From Jaltomata sinuosa (taxonomy: Eukaryota; Streptophyta; Magnoliopsida; Solanales; Solanaceae): 64,000 bases of DNA. The translations under genes were made by a program, and so were the position numbers. The notes below the pieces were generated by a model, which ran no database searches, was not told where the DNA came from, and saw only the letters and a list, made by a program, of their open reading frames with translations. The DNA is taken from contig QJPP01007525.1 in assembly GCA_003996215.1 (NCBI GenBank), positions 248,001-312,000 of the forward strand, given 5' to 3'. Positions 11,776 to 23,125 of this stretch are shown here, one piece after another. Every line of letters starts with the position of its first letter. Positions within the stretch are counted from its first letter, which is position 1.

Positions 11776-13200
11776 TAAAAAATATATTATGTATAAAATA
11801 AAATATTAAAATATTTATGATAGTCATCATTAATGTCATGCACATAGTAAACTTTAAGTAAAAATATCTAAAAGGAAAAAAAATTGTATTTAATTTTTAA
11901 TCTTATACTTCCACACGATATTTTGTGTTCTGGTAGAAAACCACTCCTAATGATTGATGACTTTTTCTATAATTTAAAAGCAATTTTAAATATGGCATTT
12001 ATAATTGGCAAGCAAGATCCATAAAGTCTTAGGAAACAGCGTAAAATGAATAAAATATTCTTTTTTGAAAATATCTTATTTTTTCTATTTTTTTCTTATT
12101 CTAATAAGTAGTAACTAGAAAGAAGAAAGGAAACATTGGGAAGCAAAGGTTAGGCAATATTGCAGTATTATGTAAAAGGAAGATGCAACCTTTAATTGGT
12201 AAAGAAAGAATGAACATGTGGGACAAGTTTGAATTCAACTTCACTGCTTACCGGTAAAAACACCCACATAAAGCAAGAATCATTTGAAGAGTGGGGAAAA
12301 TTCGATAAAGAGGGGTCGTCAATGATTTGTTTGAAAAAGAAAGCCAATGACCCATCAGTTCATTACGCGGTGGAGCCAAGATTTTCATTAAAAAGTTCTA
12401 TATATGAACAAGTAAACAAACAAAATAGTCAAAGGTAATTTAACATTTACTAGATATAAATAAAAATATTTTTAAATATATATAAACAATGTAACTTTCT
12501 ACCGAAAAAAATTTGAATCCTCTTGCCCCTACCTGGCTCGGCCCCTGAGTCTATTCAGTGACGGAATCAGAAATTTTAGCTATGTAATACAAAAAAAAAA
12601 AATGCAAATGCAAGCAAGCACACTACACTTGAAATTTGTATTTGCGACTTAAAGTAATTTATGAACAAGTTTTACTATTGCGCTAGAAGCTTTAGTTAAG
12701 TCAGCAGAATTCGACAATTTATATGTAAATAAAAAGAAATTTTTTTATTATATTTATTCAATATAATTCTTCAAAACTTTAGTTTTGAGTTTGGTAGAAT
12801 TCAATAACTTTAGTTCAAACATTGGTTTTGTTGTTTAAAAATTTATTTAATATCTACAAATAATCTATTTAGAACTTAATAAGAAAAAAATAAAAATAAA
12901 TTCAAAACACATAAGCTAAAAATTCTAATTCGTCTTCTGGTTCGAACCGTATAGGTCTCAAACCCTGACCCAGGCCTTGCCGAAATTAGGATGTTTGGGT
13001 ATCAAAAAAGAGAAAAATAAAGACCCCCATTAAGGATGTTTGGTCCGCTTTTGGAAGCAATGGTTCTGGTGACTTGTTCTTTTATTTGTCCTAGTTATTT
13101 TAACAGCAAGCATTTTCTCCCTTGTAATTTCACTTCATTTAATCACCACCATCAATCAAAATCAACGGTTAGATTATCACTTCAAAATTGTACACCCTTA
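11776..13200. other. Intergenic sequence with a possible MITE
   Basis: A foldback-like pair, GGTGGAGCCAAG near 12369 and the reverse of CTGGCTCGGCCCCTGAG near 12535, suggests a small GGGGCGGAGCCA-type element of about 180 bp (12366-12550). The 69-codon frame at 12229-12438 runs into this repeat and is probably chance. Nothing else is recognised. Confidence 0.5.
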
Positions 13201-13232
13201 GATCATACCACCCCCACCATCCCCCTCACACC

Positions 13233-13238
13233 TATAAA
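13233..13238 (+). promoter_or_regulatory. TATA box of the small gene at 13363
   Basis: CCTATAAATTC lies 130 bp upstream of the ATG. A transcript would start around 13265, giving a leader of about 100 bases without an upstream ATG. Confidence 0.65.
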
Positions 13239-13362
13239 TTCAATAGAGCCCTTCACTCATTTTCCAAACCAACAAACACACTACACTCATCATCTCTTCA
13301 AAAACAAGAGTTCATTCATTTTCTTGATACATTCAAGAAGTTATATACATATATAATTAATT

Positions 13363-13587
13363 ATGGCAGGGAAGAAGAGGTCTGGATTTTCATTTTTCGG
13401 TTTGTTCAAATCGAAAAATAGTACTAGAAGGGAAGATGATTACTCTAGGGATGATTGTGTGAAGGCATACAAAGTGTGGCCAAGTGATGAAGACAGAGGC
13501 CAATGGGTAGCAGATCCAGGTATTGATAGCAAGGCTGCTCTTTTCATCTCTAACAGGACCGCTAAGTGGAGCAGCCCTGAAAGTTAA
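13363..13587 (+). CDS. Small plant-specific protein of unknown function, 74 residues
   Basis: This is a single-exon gene with an ATG in good plant context (AATTATGGCAGG). The N-terminus is basic with aromatic residues (MAGKKRSGFSFFGLFKSKN), followed by an acidic linker and a conserved-looking core, KVWPSDEDRGQWVADPGID then SKAALFIS. I recall plant proteins of unknown function sharing the W/F-PSDEDRG-W-V-PGID-A-FI core, usually with a similar basic FSFFxLFK start. No signal peptide or transmembrane segment is visible. The upstream TATA box, codon use and core motif support a real gene. Its role cannot be inferred; a membrane-associated or stress-related role would be speculation. An AAG microsatellite starts four bases after the stop. 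Confidence 0.85.
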   Translation: MAGKKRSGFSFFGLFKSKNSTRREDDYSRDDCVKAYKVWPSDEDRGQWVADPGIDSKAALFISNRTAKWSSPES

Positions 13588-13590
13588 ATC

Positions 13591-13683
13591 AAGAAGAAGA
13601 AGAAGAAGAAGAAGAAGAAGAAGAAGAAGAAGAAGAAGAAGAAGAAGAAGAAGAAGAAGAAGAAGAAGAAGAAGAAGAAGAAG
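13591..13683 (+). repeat. (AAG)31 microsatellite in the 3' UTR
   Basis: Thirty-one uninterrupted AAG units follow the TAA of the 74-residue gene after three bases (ATC). The repeat would be transcribed in the 3' UTR. Reading it in other frames produces poly-Leu and poly-Arg artefacts. Weaker CTT repeats occur nearby at 13916-13935. Confidence 0.97.
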
Positions 13684-14940
13684 ATCATTATTATATTCAA
13701 TTCCCTCCATAAATTAAACATCATATCCATATAAATCCCACATATTCATTATGTTTCATAAGGCTAGCTTTGTATAATTTTTTTCTTTGTGTAGTTAGTG
13801 TCAGTTTGCTCCTCTGTATGTGAATTGCAAATAATTATATGCTGATGAATAATGTAGTGATGATCAAAAGATGATTTGTTTATAATATTCAAAAGTTTAA
13901 TTATTATTTCATGTCTTCTTCTTCTTCTTCTTCTTAGTCTTCTTAATTATTCATCGTCTTCTTGGTTTTCTTATACTATATATGTATATACATAGCTAGT
14001 TAATTAGCAAAATGAAGACTTTAATAAAGATGAAGGAGTTTGAGCTTCCCTTTTGCAGTATCACAAGAATTTCCTCTAAGTTGAACACAACTTAATTAAA
14101 CGACCAAATCAACAAATATCCGTGTATCGTTTACATAAACTTTCAAGTATCGTTTAATTATTTTAACTAATATGTATTCTCATACCAACTCATGACAAAT
14201 GGTCCTCTTAATTAAACTTGAATTAGCTAAGTTTAGTGGTGCATGCAGGTTTTCTCATTACCAATAATTAGAATTATAAGATTTATAACTTCAATTATAG
14301 CTGAACAATAATGTTAAGTTTCTCTCTTAAGTTGGCTCTCTGTAGTTAACTAGTTAACCAGCAAAATAACAGAATATAATGAATGCCAATATTTTACTTA
14401 TGTTCGAAAGTTCATGCCTTCTGTTTTCACTTAAACTTCTTCATTCATTAGGCTAAGTCGGTAAGATGGTAACTATACCAATAAAATAAACTCGCAAGTT
14501 CAATAATCCTACTTTTGTTTGTTTCATACTGGTTCAATATGAGAATTTGCTAGAAAGGATTTCTTCTTCTTCAATCTTGTCTTGTAAAATCTTGGTGTAA
14601 TACTCACTCGTAAATGATTGGTGTCACAACTTCTCACTAATAAGGTGTGATTAGTTTTGGTAAGATCATTTCTGATGGGAACTACAACTAAAATAATATC
14701 TGGACAGTGGTATTTTTCTTTATTGTTATTACATGTGCACTGGTGCAATAAATCCCAGCAACTATTTTCTCCGGTACTTATACATGATTTCTTCTTCTTC
14801 TTCTTCTTAATTCTTGTGTAGGATAAATTGATATAATTCAGATAGGAGCTCGAAATACTGTAAAACATCTTATGTTCTTGGTAGTTTCCTTTGTTATTAC
14901 CCCAAATGGAGCGGTGAATTGATTGGATTCTTTCACCTTT
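13684..14940. other. 3' flank and intergenic sequence, no gene seen
   Basis: The 3' UTR end of the small gene must lie here. The 114-codon minus-strand frame at 14524-14868 holds a poly-Lys run from a CTT repeat and no domain, and is not considered a gene. Confidence 0.5.
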
Positions 14941-14942
14941 TA

Positions 14943-15196
14943 CGCTACAAGAAACAAAGGATTTTTTCTATGACAAATTAGTGAAAAATTTGTGCTATAG
15001 AGCATGATTTTATCACTCATTTTTTACCGAATCAGCTCACTGAAAAATATATAGTGAGAAACAGATTCTCACTGAAATAGTGGGAAACTTCCTCATTTCC
15101 AAATGAAAATAATATTATTTTTTCCTCCACCAATTCAATTAAAATATCTGCGGGAATAACCATGGAACATTTTCCGATGAAAAATTCAAGTGAAAA
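14943..15196. mobile_element. CACTA-like miniature element, copy 1
   Basis: It begins GCTACAAGAAACAAAGG, close to the CACTACAAGAAA terminus of plant CACTA elements. Its interior (AGTGAGAAACAGATTCTCAC, ACTGAAATAGTGGGAAACTT) aligns along its whole length with 15775-16034 in the same orientation. The right terminus is eroded. Confidence 0.6.
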
Positions 15197-15774
15197 AAAA
15201 ACAATTTTTTAATTGTATTATTATCATAATAAAGAACTTGTAAAAAGCGTATTACTCCCTCATGGACCTTCCGGCGTAAATCCAGATTAGTGGCTAGTGC
15301 GCCTATTAAACATCAAATATCGGATGGTTGAACGAAAAAAAAAAAAAGGTTCCTTTGTTACTGCACTGTTTCAATATAATAATGCAACTAAAATCTTGGG
15401 AACTTATAAAGGAGTTTAATTTCTTGAACGAAGTAATCAAATTATTATTACTTTTTTAAAAAGAAAAACAGAGTAGGTAGTGAGAATACTGGATGCTCTG
15501 AATATGAGAGGAGACATTGCTGCAATAATGGTACGGCTTGTCAGTGTGTAAGCTTTCTAATTTAGTGGTATGTGTTCAAAGGAAAATTCTTGAGGCGGGG
15601 GAAAAAGAAGAAAGGGGAATATTACAAGTTGCATGCTCCTTTGAATTAATTTTTTGAATCCAATGACCAATAGAGCAGTAGACCTTCCTTCCAAGAAGAA
15701 AGGTGCTTATTTGTTGCTGCAATTCTTGGACGTGCTATATGCTACGTAGTACAAACACACTTTCATTTTGTTCA

Positions 15775-16034
15775 CTCCTAGAAATAAAGTTTTTTTCCCG
15801 CCGCGAATTGGTGAGAATTTGTGTTATAAAACATGATTTTCTCACTCATTTCTTACCGAATAATATATCTCACTAGAAAAATGCATGGTGAAAAACAAAT
15901 TCTCACTGAAATAGTGAGAAACTTCCGAATTTTTATATATGAAAACATTACTATTTTTTTCCACCGATTCAATCAAAATATCTGTGGAATAACACAGATT
16001 TTTTCAATGGGATAAAAGTGACTTTTTTGTAGTG
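15775..16034. mobile_element. CACTA-like miniature element, copy 2
   Basis: It aligns with 14943-15196 and ends in TTTTTTGTAGTG, the reverse of the CACTACAAAAA terminus. Here the left terminus is eroded instead. It interrupts the left copy of the segmental duplication, as it has no counterpart after 24180. Confidence 0.6.
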
Positions 16035-16427
16035 GTTCTAAAGGATGTCATTAATTCCGAAACCTAATTTTTTCCAAATATTCTAGTGCTAGAGAAATTT
16101 GTTTATTGTAAAATAATACTCTATTATATTAATTATTAGACTAAGATGGGTTTAAGTGGACGGACATTGACAATGAGAATTTATATAACCGACCACAAAT
16201 TGTGTTCAGATTAATGGAGGCTTAGTAGTTGTTGTAATTTCCCCGAATATATTTCTCCCTTATTTTCACTTAAGGAGAATATAACAGGTCTTTGACGATT
16301 AATTTTGTTATGTTATTCATAAGTATTTGTTAAATGAAATATTATAGTGATATATGATGGTATATAATTAAATTGTTAATTAGCTAAACAATGTGATACA
16401 AGGAGAGAAGGTGTAGTTCAAAGAAAT

Positions 16428-16600
16428 GATTGAGTTGGCGTTTGACCATAAGTTTCAAATATTTTTCACTTTATTTGAAATTCACGAAGATGGAATTGAA
16501 AAACAGATTAATTTGGAATACTTCTCCAAATTTGGAATCCAACCCCAAATTGGATTTGAAAATTTATAACCAAAAACTTATTTTGAAAATTATTCAAAAA
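16428..16600. repeat. Foldback-type MITE fragment
   Basis: TTGGCGTTTGACCATAAG followed by inverted ATTTGGAAT/CCAAATT stretches belongs to the same broad family as the element at 49950-50333 (GCGTTTG...CATGAG ends). Confidence 0.45.
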
Positions 16601-17460
16601 AAAAAAAGAGTGAATAATTCTCGTGATCAAATGAATCCTCAATAAAATCACTAGGTTTGAATTGAATTCACAAAAGTGCACGAGTGATAGCAATTGTAAT
16701 TGACTAAAATCATGGAGAATTCATTTGATACAAGTGAACGTGCACTTTCCACCAATGTTTCTGGGGAAGTGACATTAGAGGCTCCATTGTGTTTGGACTA
16801 CATGCCCTCAAGAGTATACTGCCATGATTAATTTTTTTATTCCCTTTTTTCCCCCTATAATTATGGGATTATTCTCTCCACGAGTTAAAATAGAATGGTA
16901 TCAACTTGAGTTAGGTTGAAAATTGAAATAGAAGATGCCTTGGGTCTAAATTGTTCTGTCTAAGTAACATGGCATGCATTTCACTAATTAATATTCATCT
17001 CTGGCCCCTAATTGATCTTCATTGAACGTAGGAAAAGTTTATATTGCACAGTGTTTGAGTTAATTTATGCGTACCCTAATTATTTTTATATACTTACTAT
17101 TTCGATCGATAAAGTATCTAATAACTGTGCCAACTAAGAATTGGGCAAATAGGGAAGAAAATTATGACATGTTACTATTAGGGAGATATTTTTCTTGAAT
17201 TATTAGATAAATATTAAGAATCTAGTTATTCCCTAAATTCGATTCAAGAATCGGCGGAAAGGCATATAATCATGAGTCCAACTAAGCATATAATTAGATA
17301 AAGCAAGATTAGGCAAAACCTTAATCTATGTTTTAGGATATGCTTTTGGAAAATAATTTCATTTTATAATTCTCTAATAAGCCTACAGAAATTAAGTTAG
17401 AAAAATAGAGAAGGTGAAATATCTCAATTTTACATCAGGGTTAATTCCCTCGATCTCATT

Positions 17461-17842
17461 AGGGGCGGAACTAGAGCTTCACATACGGATTGAGTATAAC
17501 TCACTAGTAATTTGTTTTAAATTTTGTATTTGTATTTAACAATTCACTTAATATGTATAAATAATTTATCAAAAAATCTACTCCCTATGTCCCAATTTAT
17601 ATAACTCATTTTTTTAATATTAATAATTTAACTTTAAAATGTTCATTTTACCCTTAATTAAATGATTTATAACCACACAAACATATATGACTTTTTTAGA
17701 CCAAGTCTTTCTTTCTTTCTTTTTTAAACTCCGTGTCAAGTCAAACTCCATCACATATATTGGGACTGAAGAAGTAATAAATTGCATGTTTAAACATGAT
17801 CAGAACTCATAAATTCAAAATTCTAGCATCTGTCCCTCTCAC
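17461..17842. mobile_element. GGGGCGGA-type MITE with a nested Stowaway-like element
   Basis: The left end is AGGGGCGGAACTAGAG; the right end reads CTAGCATCTGTCCCTC, an imperfect inverse. Inside, 17580-17780 has CTCCCTATGTCCCAATTTAT and ATATTGGGACTGAAGAAGTA ends of another element, plus the interior ATGATTTATAACCACACAAA shared with 46944-47164. One element has inserted in the other. Confidence 0.6.
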
Positions 17843-18461
17843 ATATCTTAGCTTGTCATTAACCATTCTCAATAGTATTTGATGTAGAAACTTAGTGGCA
17901 GGGGTCACTTAAACCTAAGACAGGGGTATAAGATACCTCTACAAGTACTATTAGTATATATATTTTTTAGACTTAAAATGCTCTAGGCTTGTTCTTTAGA
18001 ATTCTCCCATTTTCTCTTCTTATACAGCTGTGATTTCTATTCACAAAAAGGATGGCCAATTTCTGTTGATCCCTTTTATGAAGGGTCCCTTCATTCTTGT
18101 GCTGTCTATTTCAACATTTGAACCCCACCAATTTTCACTTTTTCAACTCCACTATGCACTTCTCAGGAATTCCTTTGCACTTTTTTCAAGATTCATAGGG
18201 AATTTTTGTTTGTGTGGGCATTTGAGTTTCTTCAGAATTTTTTTTGAATAAAGTTGAAGGAGAAGGAGAGATTTTTTCGCTTCTCCGACGTCTTACTGAG
18301 TTTCCTCCTCATCTTTTTGCAAAAAGCCGTTCCACGGTGGTAAAGTCTCATCTTGTGTGTTGGCCGAAGTTACAATAGTAACATTGAAATAAATTAAGGC
18401 TATTTTATTCTTTAGGAGCTATTTTTGTTGCTATATGTGTTTATTTATTACTATTAATTTG

Positions 18462-18820
18462 TGTTAGGGTTTGCCTTGAATTTTCTACTTTATCTAAATT
18501 ATATCATAATATTTTACTTCAAAAAAGTTTTCTTGGTGTTTAGGAGAAGTTTTAGACTTCTATAAATAGAATATCTTTACTTTTCATACACAACACAATA
18601 ACATTCATAATGTAGTCGGTTAGATAGTTTTGTTTAGGAAGAGATTCTCTCTCAAAAGTTTTTATGCTTTTATATAAGTTTTTCATATGTAAATCAATTG
18701 ATCAAATAATATTAGATTATTATACTTTTTAGTATAATTTTATGTGACATCTGATTTATCGCCTTGATGGTTTGCATTTAATAGCTTCCGCATGACGCTC
18801 TCTAGTTTTCGATTCCAACA
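18462..18820. mobile_element. Solo LTR, 359 bp, with 5 bp target duplication
   Basis: The sequence starts TGTTAGGG and ends TTCCAACA (TG...CA with TGTT/AACA inverted ends). It is flanked by ATTTG at 18457-18461 and again at 18821-18825. A TATA-like CTATAAATAGA near 18560 gives it LTR-promoter layout. No primer-binding site, polypurine tract or gag-pol follows on either side, so this is an LTR left after recombination between two LTRs. Copia-type length; superfamily not provable. Confidence 0.85.
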
Positions 18821-18825
18821 ATTTG

Positions 18826-20790
18826 TTCGTACACAGAATCGCCAACCTAAATAATACAGCTGCAACTACATTACAGTCATAAAGTAATACTATAAAACAT
18901 AAAAATAAGCGGAAAGTTTGACTTATGAGTTCCCGTTAATAAGTTGAAGTCGGCTATATAAATTCTTACGGCCTATTTTCTTTTTTCGGTTCAATATCAT
19001 AAGAAAGTAATCCATTATTTTCTTAAATATAATTTAATTCGATTATGAAACTCAAAGAAATGTGCTTACAATTTTACCCTACACTGTGTAAATGCAGTGT
19101 TTTCAATTTAGTTTTTTATTTTTCATCTTATGTCCGATATCCATTTTAGAGTTTTGACTAATCTGAATTCACGCGCTCCCTACTAATGGGGTCCACCCCA
19201 AAAGGAATATTTTTGTTTAAGATAAAAGGAGAAGCAAAGACCAAGTAAAACATAGGTGGTATAATATTGTTTCACCTTAAATGTTAGATACTTCATAGCT
19301 CTTTTTTTTTTTAACAGCAGCTGATTCGTTCCTGCACAGTACTTTGGCTTTAACTTGTCATAATGTTTGTCCAAAGAAGGATTTGAACTACTACTTAATT
19401 AATCTAAGAGGAATTGACCAACACATAATTGATTATTCTTCAATTCTAGGCAAGATTCCGTTTGAACGAATAAATTTTTCACGGATGTGTTTTCTTCCTT
19501 GGAATGCAAGGCATCTGGAAGAAATTAAAGCTAAAAAAGGTGACTATTTCTTATTAGAATGTTCAAAAAAACTGTAATTTTTGCCGGTTATTCTTTCTTG
19601 GATAGTTGTTTAGTAAATGAATTATCTTATGTAACTTATCGATCTTTTAATCAAAACAACGGTCTATGTTATGAGAAAACATTAGATAACTGCGGTTCGA
19701 AATTTTGTGAGCTATTACAAATGTTAGACGATAGTCTAATATTTTGTCTGTAAAGTTGAACAATATATAATTAAACATTAGGCACGAGTCTAACATTATT
19801 CAAAAGGTTAATTTGCCAAGAACTATATTTATACAACTTTTAAAAACAGAAATAATATTTGCCTAAATCAAGCTTAAAATAATTTAACTTTAAATATGAT
19901 ATTTTATCTATAATATAGTAATACTTTTATAGCCACGCACTCTAATATCTATTCACTTTTCAAAGACCTTACATTATATTATGAGATTTTGATTTTTCAT
20001 ATATAAATATAACTAATTTATTCCTTCGTAACTGAAATAAGATGACAAATTCTGTCGCATAAATTGAAATCGAGGGAGTAAATTTAAGAGAATGAGAAGA
20101 CCTAGTGATCACCATTCAATCTGTACACCCACTAACAAATTGCAAATGTCGACATATATGCTCCAAAAATGCCAGTATACATATTATATCACGTTGGGTT
20201 TAATTATTATTCATTTAGATTCCTCACGTTAATTAATTAAAATCATACTTCCAGAAAAAAAATTGTTGCTCGTGACTGAACGTGACTTTGTGCCTGTGTG
20301 CTATTATGATTTTTTATTTTTTTTGGGATTCTGTATCAAAATTGCCTTTTCAAAAGGATAATGCTACTAGTATTTGAAATCCACTAGGCACCGGCTTCTA
20401 AATTTTTTAAGTGAGAATGTTAGTGAAGCTTTAGATTTATTAACATGTGATAATTAAGTATGTTTATGAAGTGCTAGTATCATCTTCGTATATAACGCAG
20501 GAAATAAATTATCAAATACACGTTTTTTTTAAAATATATATTTGGGATAAATGAAGTCTCTGATTACACCGGCCAAATGAAAGTACGTAAAGAATCAACT
20601 AACCCAAAACGTTTAATATGTTGTTTAAACAATGCCATGTTTAATTAACTTTGTAAATTACTTTTCTTGGAAAAGACACGTGCGTTTTTGCCTATAATTT
20701 GTTAACTAATATCAAACAAATGGTATTTAGATATATCGTGTGACAAACGCATAGTCACTCCATATAACGTGCAATTTTTTTTTTAGTTAG
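18826..20790. other. Intergenic sequence, no gene seen
   Basis: Open frames of 60-77 codons at 19344-19753 have no recognised domain. A fragment with ATCTGAATTCACGCGCTCCC near 19160 resembles the dispersed tRNA-like repeat at 49050. Confidence 0.45.
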
Positions 20791-20793
20791 TTA

Positions 20794-21831
20794 GGCCTCA
20801 TTTGCTTGCACTTAATGATTCAGACTTTAGGTCATTAAGTGTATTTGTTTTTATTAATATTTAAACACTTAATTAATTTGAATGAGTCTTAATCATTAAG
20901 ATTTAGAACAAAGTCTTAATACCATTAAGAGGTAAACTTGTATTGATAATATTCACCATCACTCTATCCACAATCACCAGTCACCACCAGTTACCACCTT
21001 TGTTATCACAACCACCACCACCATTGTCAACCACCATTACCGTCGTCGTCAACCACCACCACCCGCCACCACTATTATCAGCCACTACCACCCCTACTAC
21101 CTCCATCATTATATATAATTATATCCATTGTCACCGCCATCACCGCCACCTCCAACACCACTGTGGTCAATCCCTACAACTAACCAACTCCACTATCACA
21201 ATTAGCACCGCCGCTAACTACCACCAACACACCGTCAACTATCACACGTTTTTCAGCCACCACCACCACCGTTGTCACCGTCTGCGCCACCTTCACCAGT
21301 ATCAGCCACTACCACCAGTACGGTCAATCCCTACTACCAACCACATCCACCATCACAACTAGAACCGCCGCTAACTACCACACATTCTTCCGTCACCACC
21401 ATCAACACTGCCAACTACTAACCTTAACCAACTTCACCATTACAAAAATCACCACCAACACTTTCAATTGCCACCATTATGACAGTCACTACAACATCAA
21501 CTACCTCTACCATCACAATTATCACCGACAACATTACTAGCCATAAACACCAACCATTATTACCACCACTACCATTACAAATCATCTCCATCATCACTAG
21601 TAAACGTAAATGTCCCATTTTTTAAATCAAATAATAATTTTATTTTTATAAAATTAAGTATTTTTCTAATATATTATTAATTTTTATTTGAATTGTACTT
21701 TTATTATATTTATAAATAAATAAATTATGCATATTCAGATGTTGAGTATTCAGATTTAGAGACAATATCTTAATCATTCAGATGTACATTCAGATTCAGA
21801 CGTCTTAATCTTAATGAAAACAAACGAGGCC
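20794..21831. mobile_element. PIF/Harbinger-like element with a CAC-rich interior, 1,038 bp
   Basis: The ends GGCCTCATTTGCTTGCACTT and (reverse complement of the right end) GGCCTCGTTTGTTTTCATTA are flanked by TTA at 20791-20793 and 21832-21834. A 3 bp TTA duplication is the signature of PIF/Harbinger (Tourist) elements. Subterminal zones carry many copies of ATTCAGAT and CTTAATCATTAAG and their inverses. No transposase is present. The middle (about 20950-21600) is a degenerate CAC/CCA trinucleotide tract. Confidence 0.85.
20950..21605. repeat. Degenerate CAC/CCA trinucleotide tract
   Basis: Roughly 650 bp consist of imperfect ACC, CAC and ATC triplets on the plus strand (for example ACAACCACCACCACCATTG), with strong strand asymmetry: almost no G. 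The 139-codon frame across it (His, Thr, Pro rich) is a composition artefact. Confidence 0.85.
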
Positions 21832-22855
21832 TTAATCTTGTCGGAGACTTACATGTCAAAAAATATATATAAGGAAACAAAGACAAGCTTATAAAAAGGA
21901 GGTATTGATGCATAGTAATTGTGGTAGAAAAATGTGTAAAGCACCGATGGAATGTAGTAGATAACTATAAACAACCCAATATGCTATTACAATTTTTCTT
22001 TAAAAAGAAGAAATTAACCCCTAATGTTTGGGAACACAATTGATTTCTTAGCCACACAGTTGTAATAACAAAGACATGCTTTCAATATTTGTATTAGTGG
22101 TCATAACAAAATTAGTTCAGGAAAATATAACTCGTCCATCTCGTCCATTTATTAGTTCAGTTTAATCTATTTTAGCCCATAAAAGATCGGGTTAATAGAC
22201 TAATATGGCTAGAAATGAGAAACCTCTGGCTCTATAATATCCAGATCAATGATAAGTTCCGTTTGCGTATTAATTAGTTCATGAACTAAAACGCGCCGTA
22301 TCCTTAAACCCGCACTATCCCGCATTATCTAAAATTTGCACTGTACCGCCCTATTATCATCCCTAAAAAGGAGTCAACAATTTACACTAAACTAATTGCT
22401 ACCCCCTTACTCCCCTTATCACGAGCTGAATTAGAGCAAATAAACACCGATTCAATTCAATAAAAGATAATAAACACACACACACACCTTGCCTTAAGGA
22501 AAGATCGATATATTAGAAATTATATATTCTATAAAGCTTATATTAGAATTTTTATAACAGGAGTTTAAGAATATTATGTTCTCTGAGAATAAATCGTTCT
22601 TATCCAGCTTTGCTGGCTACCCCCCTTGGATAACATATCCTAATAGACAACATGAAAAATATTTGCGACACGATAATGTTTTATTTAAAACTCAAAATTC
22701 TATTCTGTAAAGCATATATGTATCTGCTCACATTGAAGTGGCCTTAAAATTTGATATATGCGCATTGCGCAGACATGTCCAACTGTTCGATAAAACATAT
22801 TTACTGTTAAAGTAAATATGGTTGTTTGACTTTATTTGCGTATGAGGAACACTAT

Positions 22856-23125
22856 TACTCCATTCGTTCACTTTTACTTGTTATATTTGGACTTGTGACG
22901 CCCATTAAGAAAATAATGATTGACATGACTATTTTAGCATATACTATCCCTATTAATTGATGTTTAGTATTAGGTCTTGAAAAATAATTTGAGAATAAGT
23001 AATTAATGCTAAGAGTACAAGATGAAAAAACTTAATTATCTTTTCTTGATAATATTAAAAGTGACAAGTAAAAGTTAAAATCTATTTTTGAAATAGTGGA
23101 CAAACAAAATTGAATAAAAAGAGTA
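22856..23125. mobile_element. Stowaway-like MITE, diverged
   Basis: It begins ACTCCATTCGTTCACTTTTA and ends AAAAGTTAAAATC...GAATAAAAAGAGTAA, with interior GTGACAAGTAAAAG matching the inverse of CTTTTACTTG near the left end. Ends are imperfect. Confidence 0.55.

Larger units (their letters stand above)
15480..22800. repeat. Tandem segmental duplication, left copy
   Basis: Blocks that align in the same order with the right copy (23885-29400) are 15480-15770, 16725-16930, 17220-17350, 17850-18250, 20095-20180, 20265-20310 and 22690-22800. Example: GTGACATTAGAGGCTCC at 16771 recurs at 24708, and GATACCTCTACAAGTA at 17931 recurs near 25998. Insertions between blocks (CACTA-like MITE, solo LTR, PIF/Harbinger-like element) explain the greater length of this copy. 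No gene is recognised inside. Confidence 0.75.

Noticed and set aside
13390..13710. 106-codon minus-strand frame with a poly-Leu run, and the overlapping plus-strand poly-Arg frame
   Set aside because: Both are readings of the AAG microsatellite and the antisense of the 74-residue gene.
20943..21362. 139-codon open frame rich in His, Thr and Pro
   Set aside because: It lies wholly inside the CAC/CCA trinucleotide tract of a transposon; length is a by-product of composition.
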